Below are positions 23,512-33,800 of a DNA stretch of 64,000 bases, one piece after another. The position numbers and the translations under genes are program-made. The DNA comes from a virus. Location: the IMG/VR virus record IMGVR_UViG_3300015603_000051, positions 1 to 64,000 of that record; one strand, 5' to 3'. Every line of letters starts with the position of its first letter. Within the stretch, counting starts at the first letter, position 1. The notes under the pieces were generated by a model. It had not been told where the DNA came from, did no database searches, and saw nothing but the letters and a program-made list of their open reading frames with translations.

Positions 23512-25338
23512 ATGGCGCTCCAGAAACTAGACATTAAACCCGGGGTTTTCAGGAACAATACCAATTACGCATCGGAGGGTAGATACTACTCCTGCGATAA
23601 GGTACGCTTCCGCGCGGGTGTCCCAGAGAAGATTGGTGGATGGGCTAAGAGTAGTGAGGGCACTTATGTTGGAGTCTGCCGAGCATTGTATGGCTGGACC
23701 ATGCTTTCTGGTATACCTCTCGTTGCGCTCGGAACTACCAAGAAATACTATATAGATGATAGTGGCACGCTCAGTGATATTACACCAGTCCAGCGCACTG
23801 CCACTCTAACAAATGCCGCGCTGTCAGTTACGGCGGATAGCCCAACTCTACGCATCGCAGATACCCACACGGCAGGTCTGGGTGACTATGTAACTATATC
23901 AGGCGCTATTGGGTTTGGTGGAGTAGCCGCAGCGGAGATAAATAAAGAGCACATAATTACTGCGGTCGATGCATCCTATGTCGAAGTAACGCTGGCAGTA
24001 AACGCGACTTCCACGGCAACGGGCGGAGCGGGTGCTATCTCAGTAGCATATCAGCTCAACATAGCGCCTGATACGGGCACATACGGGTACGGCTGGGGGG
24101 CAGGCATATGGGGGCACGAAACTTGGGGCTCTGCTGCTTCTGTTGGAATACCGTCGCAACCTCGGCTGTGGGCACAAACATCATTTGGCGAAATACATGT
24201 GTTCGCTCCAGTTGGTGGCGCTATCTACTACCACACAGGGTCAAATCTGGCAACGAGGGCCCTGCCGCTTACAGGTATGGCTGGTGCAAGTGATGTTCCG
24301 TTGATGTGCACTGATCTGATTATGTCTCGCGCCGATAGGCACCTGATTGCTTTCGGATGCAATACCATAGGCGCCACCGCACAGGACCCGCTGCTAATTC
24401 GTTGGTGTGAGACAGAAGATTTGGCGAACTGGACCCCGACACAGACTAATGCCGCTGGCGATCTACGCGTCGGTGCGGGCAACGCCATCATCTGTGCAGT
24501 AAGTGTGAAGCAAGAGATTCTGGTGTTCACTGACGGCTCGCTCCATTCAATGCAGTACGTCGGCGCCCCATATACCTATGGCATCACGCCAGTAGGAGAT
24601 AACATTTCCATCGCTTCAAAGAACGCAGTAGCCACGGCAAATAGCATAGTCTACTGGATGGGAGTGGACAAGTTTTACGCCTACTCTGGCTCTGTCAACA
24701 CACTCCCATGTGACCTGCAAGAATATGTGTTTTCAGACATAAACACAGAGCAATTAAGTCAAGTATGCGCTGGCACTAACGAGGGGTTCAGTGAAATCTG
24801 GTGGCACTACCCCTCAAAAGATAGCCAAGAAGTCGATCGGTATGTCGTATTCAATTACCAAGAGCAGTGCTGGTACTACGGCACTATGGGGCGTACCGCA
24901 TGGCTAGATAACCCAAGCCGTAGGTATCCCGTCGCTGCAGCAAATGGATACTTATATAACCATGAGTTCGGTGTAGATGATGACTACTTTGCGCCAATCA
25001 ACGCGTACATCGAGACGGCTGATTTTGATATTGGTGAGGGCGATCGGTTTGCGTTTGTACGCCGCATCCTGCCGGATGTGAATTTCAACGGGTCTGATGC
25101 TGTAGCTCCCCAAGTGACAATGACAATTACGCCGAGGAACACCCCCGGCAGCGCGTACGCCGACAATAATGCAAAGCCTGTTACGTCTACCAACTTGGAC
25201 ATTACACAGTACACAGAGCAGTGCCATGTACGCCTGCGCGGGCGCCAGATGAAGTTCCGCATTGAGAGCAACCAGATCGGCTGCCAGTGGCGGCTTGGGC
25301 ATACCAGAGTTGACATTCAGACGGACGGTGCCAAATGA
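23512..25338 (+). CDS. P22 gp10-like tail nozzle/packaged-DNA stabilisation protein
   Basis: 608 residues. N-terminus IKPGVFRNNTNYASEGRYYSCDKVRFRAGVPEKIGGW, long beta-propeller-like centre (LLIRWCETEDLANWTPTQTNAAGDLRVG, VFTDGSLHSMQYVGAPYTYGI), and C-terminus RLRGRQMKFRIESNQIG with WRLGHTRVDIQ, all typical of the gp10/nozzle family of short-tailed phages. It closes the tail tube below the adaptor. There is no clear ribosome site before ATG 23512; AACAGAC precedes it. Confidence 0.85.
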   Translation: MALQKLDIKPGVFRNNTNYASEGRYYSCDKVRFRAGVPEKIGGWAKSSEGTYVGVCRALYGWTMLSGIPLVALGTTKKYYIDDSGTLSDITPVQRTATLTNAALSVTADSPTLRIADTHTAGLGDYVTISGAIGFGGVAAAEINKEHIITAVDASYVEVTLAVNATSTATGGAGAISVAYQLNIAPDTGTYGYGWGAGIWGHETWGSAASVGIPSQPRLWAQTSFGEIHVFAPVGGAIYYHTGSNLATRALPLTGMAGASDVPLMCTDLIMSRADRHLIAFGCNTIGATAQDPLLIRWCETEDLANWTPTQTNAAGDLRVGAGNAIICAVSVKQEILVFTDGSLHSMQYVGAPYTYGITPVGDNISIASKNAVATANSIVYWMGVDKFYAYSGSVNTLPCDLQEYVFSDINTEQLSQVCAGTNEGFSEIWWHYPSKDSQEVDRYVVFNYQEQCWYYGTMGRTAWLDNPSRRYPVAAANGYLYNHEFGVDDDYFAPINAYIETADFDIGEGDRFAFVRRILPDVNFNGSDAVAPQVTMTITPRNTPGSAYADNNAKPVTSTNLDITQYTEQCHVRLRGRQMKFRIESNQIGCQWRLGHTRVDIQTDGAK

Positions 25339-25565
25339 CAATACCAGCACTTCTCCCTAATATCCCCTCACCGCCAGCGGAGTATAGCAAGGCGTATATG
25401 GAGTCTGTCATACAGGCACTCATGCTGCATCTGAGAACTATGAACGCAATCGGGAACATCACAGTGGCGGGTGCCGTGATGACTGCGCTACCAACAAGTG
25501 CCGCAGGCTTGCCGGTCGGTACGCTCTGGAATGATGCAGGTACAGTGAAAGTGACATTGCCATGA
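25335..25565 (+). CDS. Small conserved tail-region protein
   Basis: 76 residues, overlapping the nozzle gene by ATGA and the next gene by the same device. Helical N-terminal part (EYSKAYMESVIQALMLHLRTMNAIG) and a beta segment (LPVGTLWNDAGTVKVTLP). Short proteins of this pattern accompany gp10-like nozzles in related phages. Unknown function. Confidence 0.75.
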   Translation: MTIPALLPNIPSPPAEYSKAYMESVIQALMLHLRTMNAIGNITVAGAVMTALPTSAAGLPVGTLWNDAGTVKVTLP

Positions 25566-25990
25566 GTGCCGTAGCCCTGACAGATGGACAGAAGAAGCTG
25601 ATGGCGCTGGAAGCGCAGATGGCTGCATTGCCACAGCATGTGTTCCCTACTCGCCACTTCCAAGCAAATGGCTTGTATGCCCGTGAAATCGTGATTGCCA
25701 AAGGCGTGCTTCTGACGGGGAAAATCCACAAGTTCAGCCAGATCAATACAATTTCGCAGGGTGACATTTCTGTCATGACTGAGGATGGGATAAAAAGACT
25801 GCAAGCACCATGTACCTTCGTCTCACCAGCAGGAATTAAGCGTGCAGGGTACGCACATGAAGACACGATCTGGACTACCTATTGCGGTACAGAAGAGACA
25901 GATTTAGAAAAACTTGACGACGCTCTTACCGTAACAACATTTGAAGCATATATAGAATTCTGCGCACCAAAGCAGATCGAAGGAGAATAG
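25562..25990 (+). CDS. Cupin-like virion-associated protein
   Basis: 142 residues. After a helical start, HFQANGLYAREIVIAKGVLLTGKIHKFSQINTISQGDISVMTEDGIKRLQAPCTFVSPAG follows the beta-barrel strand spacing of a single cupin fold, then YAHEDTIWTTYCGTEETDLEKLDD. The usual metal-binding His pair is only partly present, so an enzyme role is doubtful. Similar phage proteins are encoded next to tail genes. Confidence 0.65.
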   Translation: MSAVALTDGQKKLMALEAQMAALPQHVFPTRHFQANGLYAREIVIAKGVLLTGKIHKFSQINTISQGDISVMTEDGIKRLQAPCTFVSPAGIKRAGYAHEDTIWTTYCGTEETDLEKLDDALTVTTFEAYIEFCAPKQIEGE

Positions 25991-25991
25991 T

Positions 25992-27269
25992 ATGGCATTC
26001 GTATTTTCAGGAATTTTCGCAGGTACAGCCGCCGCCGGAGCGCTAACCTCTGCCGCAGCGATCGAAGCTGCACTGGCCGCCGGGACTATTACCGCTGTTG
26101 AAGCTGCAGCCGCTACCGCAGCCCTTGGAACAACTGCCGCAGCCGGTGCAGGTGCATTAGGTACAGCTGCAGCCACAGGAGAAGCGGCAGCAGGTATTGG
26201 CGGGATGCTCGAAGGCGGCGCTGGAGTTGGTGCTATAACTGAAGGCGGTATTGGTGCACTAGCCCCAGAAGTTGGGGGTGGTTTCTTAACTGATGCTGCC
26301 GCCACAGGTGGCGGAGACTTGGCACTTACACAGGCAGCAACTCCCGGGGAGTATTTGTTATCTGGTGGCGGAGCAGAGACAGGCGGTATGACGGGCGAGA
26401 TTGTTCCCGCAGCATCACAGTCAGCCCCCACACTTGCAAACAGCGCACCACTCCAAACGATAGGCGAAGGCGCAGGTGAAGTCGGTGGGCTGGGCTCGAA
26501 CACAGGCATTATGCAAACCGTCGGTGAGGGGGCAGGTGAAGTTGGCGGACTAGGCTCTGGCACACAGAGCGCGGCGGGGAAAACACTTGGCGAAAAATGG
26601 GCAGCAATGACCTTAAAAGAGCAGATGCAGACAGGCATGCTTGGCGGCTCTGTTGCGCTTATGGGCCTTGGTGCACTGACCAAAAAAGATGATAAGAAGC
26701 GTGCACATGCAAAGCCGTATAACAGGCAGTTCGACCCAAGCATGGGCATTTACCCTAGCATGTCTGGGCAGGGGCTGGGGTTCGCTAAGGGCGGCATTGC
26801 ATCACTGCCTGCTCCGGGGATGGACGCGTACGCAGCAAAAAAGGTAGCCACGATACGTCAGCGGTATCGTTCAAAGGCCGACGCAATCGCTGAGCTTAAC
26901 GACCCGAACAGTGTGGTTGTGCAAGCAGGTATCAATTCTGCAGACGACCCACTATTGCAGCAGGCTTTCGGGTACACGTCCAGACAAGGAAAACAAGTTG
27001 AAAAAGGTCCACAGTACATGGCTGGTGGTGGCATGGCTGGTGATGGCATGTCAGACAGTATCCCCGCTACAATCGAGGGGCGCGCCCCAGCAAGACTCGC
27101 TGCGAACGAATACGTCGTACCCGCAGATGTGGTCAGCCACCTTGGCAATGGGTCCTCAGACGCAGGTGCACAGCAGATGAATAGCATGGTCGCCCGCATC
27201 AGGAAGGCCCGCACCGGCACCACGAAGCAAGCACCGAAAGTCAGCCCGAAAAGGTTTATGCCTGCATGA
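25992..27269 (+). CDS. Internal virion/ejection protein, Gly/Ala-rich
   Basis: 425 residues. The N-terminal 140 residues are almost entirely Ala, Gly, Thr and small hydrophobic residues, able to insert in membranes. The 14-residue unit TIGEGAGEVGGLGS is present twice in tandem (near residues 155-190). The C-terminal 250 residues are charged and include GGGMAGDGMSDSIPATIEG and ANEYVVPADVVSHLGNGSSDAG, a conserved segment of phage proteins presumed to leave the capsid with DNA. First of four large ejection-type genes. Confidence 0.7.
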   Translation: MAFVFSGIFAGTAAAGALTSAAAIEAALAAGTITAVEAAAATAALGTTAAAGAGALGTAAATGEAAAGIGGMLEGGAGVGAITEGGIGALAPEVGGGFLTDAAATGGGDLALTQAATPGEYLLSGGGAETGGMTGEIVPAASQSAPTLANSAPLQTIGEGAGEVGGLGSNTGIMQTVGEGAGEVGGLGSGTQSAAGKTLGEKWAAMTLKEQMQTGMLGGSVALMGLGALTKKDDKKRAHAKPYNRQFDPSMGIYPSMSGQGLGFAKGGIASLPAPGMDAYAAKKVATIRQRYRSKADAIAELNDPNSVVVQAGINSADDPLLQQAFGYTSRQGKQVEKGPQYMAGGGMAGDGMSDSIPATIEGRAPARLAANEYVVPADVVSHLGNGSSDAGAQQMNSMVARIRKARTGTTKQAPKVSPKRFMPA

Positions 27270-27706
27270 AACTCTACGCCATTCCACATGACAAGCTTTT
27301 AGTCGTGTTTCTCGAAATCGCACAATGGATGCCGAAGGCGGCTTCATGGCAAAGTTTCGACCGTGAGAATGGTGGATATAGGGCTGAGCATGTAGCTGCA
27401 GAAATATTTTCAGGTGAAGTATTACTGTGGGTTTTATTGGAAGAAGACACTGAGAAAGTTCTTGGCTTTCTTACGACAAAGATAGTACAGCGCTCAGCAG
27501 GCAAATGCCTGAATGTTGTGCACTGCGCAGGTGAAGAAGGCTGGTTAGAAGCCTGCATGGATATGGTGTTTGAAACCTTCGAATCATTCGCGCGGGACGC
27601 CGGATGCGTAGGGATTGATTTTTTAGGGCGCCCCGGGTGGGCGCCGTTTGTGAAACAGCGCGGGTATAGCAAGACACCGCATGTGAATTACTACAAAGCG
27701 ATTTAA
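27266..27706 (+). CDS. GNAT-like acyltransferase-fold protein
   Basis: 146 residues, ATGA overlap with the preceding gene. The order of strands and helices is that of GNAT proteins: EVLLWVLLEEDTEKVLGFLTTKIV (beta 3-4), then GKCLNVVHCAGEEGW, helix ACMDMVFETFESFARDAGC, and IDFLGRPGWAPFVKQRGYSKT. The canonical acetyl-CoA loop is weak. Similar proteins sit among ejection/tail genes of many phages; catalytic activity is unproved. Confidence 0.65.
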   Translation: MKLYAIPHDKLLVVFLEIAQWMPKAASWQSFDRENGGYRAEHVAAEIFSGEVLLWVLLEEDTEKVLGFLTTKIVQRSAGKCLNVVHCAGEEGWLEACMDMVFETFESFARDAGCVGIDFLGRPGWAPFVKQRGYSKTPHVNYYKAI

Positions 27707-27716
27707 GGAGAATATT

Positions 27717-28718
27717 ATGGGCGGCGGCGGATCAACAACCTCTACCAGCTACACCTCGAGCCTGCCAGAGTACGCAGAGCCGTATTTCATCAACATGATG
27801 GACCGCGCCGAGAATGCGTCATTGCAGCCTTACGCTGCCTATCAGGGCGACCGTACTGCGAACACCACAGCAGCCCAGCAGAGCGCCTACAACCAGATTG
27901 GCGGCCTACAGGAGCCCGAACAGTTAGGACAGGCCACAGGGCTCACACAGGCAGCCACAGCTGCCTCTCTAGCTGGTACTGGCAGTTATCAGAGCCAAGA
28001 CGTCAACTCGACGTACGACCCTGAGCAGTTCGGTGCGCAGCAGGCAGCGCAGTACATGAGCCCGTACCAGCAGAATGTGACTGACTCGGCCATCGCTAAA
28101 GCCCAGAATATGTACATGACTGAGCGTAACGGGCGCGACGCCAATGCAGCGAAAGTTGGTGCGTTTGGTGGCAGTCGTCAAGGGTTGATGGAGAGCGCAG
28201 CGCTGAACAACTTCAATACTCAGGCATCTGATCTACAGTACAAGGGCATGCAGGATTCTTACACGAACGCACAGCAGCAGTTCGGTGCAGACCGTACCGC
28301 CCAGCAAAACGCCGCACAGATGCAGCTGGCCGCAGACACATCCAACCAGAGCGCAGACGCACAAGCAGCCCAGATTCGCCAGTCAGGCTACAGCGCCGCA
28401 CTACAGGGCGCGAACCAGCTTGGAACTCTCGGAGCGACGGAACAGCAGATGGCACTTGAGCGTGCTAATGCCCTGAACACGGTGGGCAAAGAGCAGCAGG
28501 CGACGACGCAGAAAGACCTTGACCAGCAGTACGCTGACTTCACAAATGCCCGCGACGCCGAGCGCAACAACCTGACTTTCTACTCAGGCATCCTGCGCGG
28601 TACAAACGGTGTACTCGGCCAAGATTCGACGACCTCGGCACCATCGCCAAGCATGGCATCGCAATTAGGTGGTCTGGGCATTGCAGGCGCAGGCTTGTAC
28701 GGCACAGCTACTAAGTAA
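27717..28718 (+). CDS. Internal virion protein, Gln/Ala-rich
   Basis: 333 residues. N-terminus MGGGGSTTSTSYTSSLPEYAEPY; long Gln/Ala-rich helical region (residues 110-290) with YMSPYQQNVTDSAIAKAQ and AKVGAFGGSRQGLMESAAL, motifs shared with podovirus virion proteins encoded before muramidase-type ejection proteins. Lacks enzyme motifs. Probably forms part of the ejectosome. Confidence 0.7.
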   Translation: MGGGGSTTSTSYTSSLPEYAEPYFINMMDRAENASLQPYAAYQGDRTANTTAAQQSAYNQIGGLQEPEQLGQATGLTQAATAASLAGTGSYQSQDVNSTYDPEQFGAQQAAQYMSPYQQNVTDSAIAKAQNMYMTERNGRDANAAKVGAFGGSRQGLMESAALNNFNTQASDLQYKGMQDSYTNAQQQFGADRTAQQNAAQMQLAADTSNQSADAQAAQIRQSGYSAALQGANQLGTLGATEQQMALERANALNTVGKEQQATTQKDLDQQYADFTNARDAERNNLTFYSGILRGTNGVLGQDSTTSAPSPSMASQLGGLGIAGAGLYGTATK

Positions 28719-28729
28719 GGGGAATAAAA

Positions 28730-30850
28730 ATGAATCCAATGAAGGCGTACGAAGTAGCCAAGTCCATGCCACAAGAGCAGCTTCTGGCGGCAATGAAGGG
28801 CAAGCTCCCCGAGGTGCCAGCGTATATCGCAGCATCTGTCATGCAGGAGCAAAAGAAAATCAGGGATTCAGCCCAGAGTCAACCCCCCGCTGACACGCGA
28901 ACAGTCATGCAGGAGCTGGAGGAAGGAGCCCAGCCACAACCAACTGGTATCGCAGCACTCCCGCAAATGGCCCAAGGTGGTGAAGAAGTTCCTGAAGGCG
29001 GGATCGTAGGCTACGCTGCTGGTGGACAAGTATCTAATGGCAACCCCACGCCTGAAATCAGAGAGCAGATGAAAAACGACAAGAGCGAAAAACTCATGTC
29101 TGACTACGCCGAGTACAAAGCGAACGGTGGCACGCTGCCGTTGGAAGAATATGCACGCCAACCAAAGGGCTACGCCGAAGGCGGCATGGTGGATGATGAT
29201 CCTGTCGGTGATATTGACGATCTTGAGCGTGAGTACGCCGAGTACGCAGCAATGCAGGGATTCACCGCACCAGAACAAGCTTCTGCCGCATATACCGCAG
29301 CGCCAAGCACAGGGCAAAAGCCTAGTGGCATAGGCACGCTCGCGGACCGCAACAACAACCCGGGCAATATCCGCGACAACGGAAAAACCAAATGGAACGG
29401 ACAAGTCGGCAGTGAGAAAGGATTTGTTAAATTCGAGTCTCCTGAGCACGGCAAAGCTGCCATGGAAAAACTGCTTGGCAACTACCAGACCAAGCACGGC
29501 AAGGATACTGTTGCCGGCATTATCGGGCGCTGGGCACCTAGTTCGGAGAACAACACTGGGTCGTATATCTCCGCTATCGCTAAGAAACTCGGCGTAGGCC
29601 CACACGACAAGATCAATGTACAGGACCCAACAACGCGTAGGATGCTCGCATCGGCTATGGCTACGCATGAAGGCTGGTCACAGGGATATGCCGTAGGCGG
29701 GCAGGTAGAAGAGGACATGACTGGATGGTCGCCAGAAGAAATCAAATCGTATAACTTGCGCATGACGCCTGCAATACGGGCTTCCAGAGCATTAGATGCA
29801 CGATACGATAACGCCACCACGCAAGCGGAACGCATGGCGGTGCAGGCAGAGCGCGCAGCTGCGCAAGCGCCTAGTAACGTCAATGGTGGATACAACACCG
29901 CTGCAGTATGGCATCCAGACGTTGATGGAGATACCCGTGGGATTTACCCACAGCAGGATATGGATAATCCGTTTTCTGTACAGCCACTATCAGAGGTAGC
30001 CCCTGCAGTAACAACACCTAAAGCCCCCGCTGCGCCCGCTCCAGTAAAACCTGCGCCAGCTCCAGCAGTACAAAAAGCAGCAGACACCGTAGCTACGGCG
30101 GGTATTCCGGCAGCTGGTGCAGCGGTCGGCGCGGGATTCGATTACGATAAAGAATACAACACATGGAAAAAACGAGTCAGTGATGAAATCCCGAAGCTCG
30201 ATCCCAAGTATGCCGCACGCAACGAAAAAGAAATGGCAAGATACGAGCGTGATAGAGCCAGAGAAGACGCTACAATATTTGGCATGAGTAATGCTGACCT
30301 TATACGGCTTGGTGCTAAAACTTTGGCTGGCACTAATCCGAACCCCCTAGTGAATTTTGGCGAAGGGCTAGGCGCAATGGCTACAGATAAAACTGCAAGA
30401 CAGGCGCAGTTAGACAAGCGGGGAGACAATCTGTCCCAACGCGACTTACTGCTTGCACAGGCGGAGCAGGCGCGCGCAGCGGGCAATGTGCAGCTGGCCA
30501 TGAAGTACACGATGGAAGCCAAGAAATACGATGTGTTCGCACAAAGAGCGCAGAACGCTGGAATATCGTCCGACCGTCAGATGTATTATGAGTGGAAGAA
30601 GACCAACCCTAACGGTACAATAGAAGAGTTTTATCAAGGCATAAATGGAGCGAAGAACTCCGCTAAAGAACAAGCAAAAGCAGATGAACTATTCGCTAAA
30701 GATAAAGACTGGAAACTAATGAATCCGAAGGGGACTAAATTAGACTGGATGAAAGTGAATTTCCCACATCTAGTCCCAGAAGCTGCGGCGGCAGGCGGAA
30801 AAGGGTACTCGCTGACCGAGGCCGGTGGTAAGATAACGGCACAACAATAA
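28730..30850 (+). CDS. Ejection protein with structural muramidase-like domain
   Basis: 706 residues. After an acidic, repeat-bearing N-terminus (GGIVGYAAGGQV, AEGGMVDD) residues about 205-300 form a compact domain: LADRNNNPGNIRDNGKTKWNG, KFESPEHGKAAMEKLL and IIGRWAPSSENNTGSYISAIAKKLGVG, matching phage virion-associated peptidoglycan hydrolases. Then a Pro/Ala-rich linker (near 430-470) and a charged helical C-terminus. It would open the cell wall locally for DNA entry. Confidence 0.75.
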   Translation: MNPMKAYEVAKSMPQEQLLAAMKGKLPEVPAYIAASVMQEQKKIRDSAQSQPPADTRTVMQELEEGAQPQPTGIAALPQMAQGGEEVPEGGIVGYAAGGQVSNGNPTPEIREQMKNDKSEKLMSDYAEYKANGGTLPLEEYARQPKGYAEGGMVDDDPVGDIDDLEREYAEYAAMQGFTAPEQASAAYTAAPSTGQKPSGIGTLADRNNNPGNIRDNGKTKWNGQVGSEKGFVKFESPEHGKAAMEKLLGNYQTKHGKDTVAGIIGRWAPSSENNTGSYISAIAKKLGVGPHDKINVQDPTTRRMLASAMATHEGWSQGYAVGGQVEEDMTGWSPEEIKSYNLRMTPAIRASRALDARYDNATTQAERMAVQAERAAAQAPSNVNGGYNTAAVWHPDVDGDTRGIYPQQDMDNPFSVQPLSEVAPAVTTPKAPAAPAPVKPAPAPAVQKAADTVATAGIPAAGAAVGAGFDYDKEYNTWKKRVSDEIPKLDPKYAARNEKEMARYERDRAREDATIFGMSNADLIRLGAKTLAGTNPNPLVNFGEGLGAMATDKTARQAQLDKRGDNLSQRDLLLAQAEQARAAGNVQLAMKYTMEAKKYDVFAQRAQNAGISSDRQMYYEWKKTNPNGTIEEFYQGINGAKNSAKEQAKADELFAKDKDWKLMNPKGTKLDWMKVNFPHLVPEAAAAGGKGYSLTEAGGKITAQQ

Positions 30851-30859
30851 GGGGCGAAC

Positions 30860-33800
30860 ATGTCATACAGAGTTACGTTACCGAACGGAGATTTTGTCGA
30901 TGTAGATGACTCTGTATCGCATGAAGAGTCACGCGCGCAGATCATGCAGGCGTTCCCCGAGCAGTTCCCCAAGGCTGGTGGGTTCGTCAACAACGCTAAA
31001 GCTGGTGCGGCGGCTGGGCTCGGTTCGCTTCTTCGCGCTGGGTCTGAAGCGCTGGATGGGTTCGAAGGTGACTCTGGTGCCGCTGACTGGCTGAAAAAGA
31101 AAAGCAAGGACGCGCACAACTACGCCAACTCAACTTTTGTCGCGACGCCAGAAAGCGCTGAAGGCTTCGGCAATATGTTCAACCGCAATATCGCGGAGCC
31201 TATCGGCGGTATGGTCGGTGCGTTCGCCCCTACAATGCTCGCCGCTGCGGGTGCTACTGCACTTGCCGGCCCTGTCGCGGGCGCTGCCACCTTCATGCTC
31301 CCTCGCATCGGTACAAACTACGGCCAGAACGTCGAGTACAACGAAGCCAAAGGCATCGAGAATGATGTAGGCGGGAACCTCGCATCTGCAGTCGGCATGT
31401 CTATTCTTGAGCGTTTCGGTGTCGGACGTATTGTGAATGGTCCTATGGGCGCCGTCGGCCTGCGCACTGCGCAGCGCGTAGCTTCTACCGAGCTGGCTCC
31501 GCTTGTACAAGCAGGTAAATTATCTGTAGAAGAAGCCACAGCGCAATTGCCTAGCCTGCTGAAAAACGCTGGTGTGCACATCGTAGAAAACGCTGGGTCT
31601 AATGCCGTCATGATGGGCGGTATCTCCGCACTCCAGCGCGCGCAGGCCGGTGAGTCACTGACTGATGGCGAAGCCATGACGCGCTACGGTCACGACCTGA
31701 AGATGGCAGCTACGCTGGCACCGGTGTTTGGTCCACTGCATGCGGGGCGCAGGGGTGCTAAGGGTGAGCTGGAGAAAGGTGCAGAGGGCTTCCGTAAGAA
31801 TTTTGCAGGCCCAGACGAGGGATACAAAGAGCCGTATAGGCAGAAGATGGCCGACGAGTCGGCACAGCGCGAAGCCGAGTATGCACCGTATCTTGATGAA
31901 GTTGAAGCCGCTCGCGCTGCTAGCGAAGGCTCCGTCGCAATGCCTCCAACACGGGCTGAGCGCATGGCAGCATTTAATGCCGAGCAACTGGCCCTATCAG
32001 AAAAAGCTGCCAGAGGTGTAGTAGGCGACCATACGCCGTTCGAAGCAAACAGTCAGTGGACTAGGGCTGAAGATGCCAAGGCTGCGTTTTCAGAAGCTAC
32101 GCCAGACCTGATCGGACAGTACCGCCCCGGGGAGAAAACACTACCTGCACCGACGGAGAACCTTGAGCCGATTATCGACCCACAGAATCCTAAGACGGGG
32201 AAAGTGGTTGGATATAAGCCAGCGGAAACACCGCGCCCAGACTTCGCACTTGAGCCATCGAACAAGCAGGTGCAGGGTGAAATGTTCTCGACGGTGCCAG
32301 AGCAGGGGCTAGTATCTAGGACTGCTGGTAATGGGCTGCTCGATTTCGCAAAGATAACGAAAGCAGATGATTTCAAAGGTGTAGTAGCGCCGCAAACGCG
32401 CGCAAAACTAGCTGGGCTCAACGAGTCGAAGTCTGCTGATGTGCAGAAAATCATCGACACACTGCGCGCATACAAAAATATAATTAAGCGAAAAGATGGC
32501 AACACTGAAGAGTGGATGTTAAGAAATCAAACCGTAGACGAAAGAATAAATTTCTACGAGCAGAGGCTCAACGATATAACCAGAAACGAGACACAGCTGG
32601 AAATGCTGTCTACCGCCGTGCGCGGTGAAGGCCGTGAGCTGTTCGATGCGACTGATGGTAGCGGCACTACGAAGGCAGACCCATATCCACGTGCAGCAAG
32701 TGAAGGTGCACCGCGCGGAACAGGCAGAGAATTATTTACAGCAGCCCCTGAAGCATTGGCGAAGACACTTACACCGGAGGGTAAAAATGAGCAAAGACCT
32801 GAAGCTAACGTCCAAGCAGCTGGAGTCGGTGTGGGAGAGCGAGATATTCGACCAACCGCTGCCCCGGAACGTACGACACCTAACACCCTCACAGATATCG
32901 CAAGCACTGGACCTGCTGGAGACAATCTACGAGCAACAGAAAAACGCAATAATGCACTGACACCCAACACCATCGCGGGGTTAGCAGAAGCTACCGTAGA
33001 TGCAAATGGACCGCGCCGTGCAGAAGGTAAGGCTGCTCCGGTAGAGCCTTTTATAGCTGCAAGTGAAGCAGATCGACTATTAAAGCAGGCGGGCATCAAA
33101 AACGAGAAGGCACTTGAGGATGGTATGGCGGCCTCGGCGGTTACTCGCGACGGCGAGGAAGTGTTCAGTAGGGCAAAGCTGGAAGCCCATATAGAAGCGC
33201 AGAAGCCTACAACAAATGCGTTTACTACTCGCACGTTAGGCGAAGATTTTATTGCCGCCGCCAAGGAAAGAGCGCGGGAGAATGAAAAAGATGATCCCCG
33301 CCAGTATGCAGAAGCCAAGCCAGCTGAAGGCCAGCTGCACCCTGAAGTCGCGGTAGCCGTTGGTAGCAAGAAAGGCTTGAACCATACACTCGATGCGATT
33401 ATCGCGACAGAGCAAGACCCGTTTCTACGCGAAGTGGCGAAGGCGTTGCGCGCGCTCGGGCTGGAGACGAAGCTTAGTGCAGAGCATCTTGGCGAGAACA
33501 AGCCGGGAAGTTTCCACGAAGGCGCCGACCGTATCGCGATCAACCCAGCATATGCCGACACCCGTACGATTCTGCATGAAGGTGTGCACGCTGCTACGGC
33601 GTGGGCGATCAGTAACCCTGCCAAACTTAACAACCATCAGCGCGCAGCGATACAGAACCTGAAGCAGATTTTTGCACAGTTGAAGCAGGAGAACCCTGAG
33701 CTGGCCAAGAAATATGGCTTCAAGAACCTGCATGAATTTGTGGCTGAAGCGTTTACGAACAAAGAGTTTCAGGATGCACTGAAGCAGGAGCGTGGTATCA

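Noticed and set aside
25904-26749. 281-codon antisense frame over the Gly/Ala-rich ejection gene
   Set aside because: Pro/Ala/Ser mirror of a GC-rich coding strand; no independent support.
32554-33633. 359-codon open frame antisense to the giant ejection protein
   Set aside because: Ser/Ala/Pro-rich composition caused by the codon bias of the opposite strand; no ribosome site or recognisable domain.
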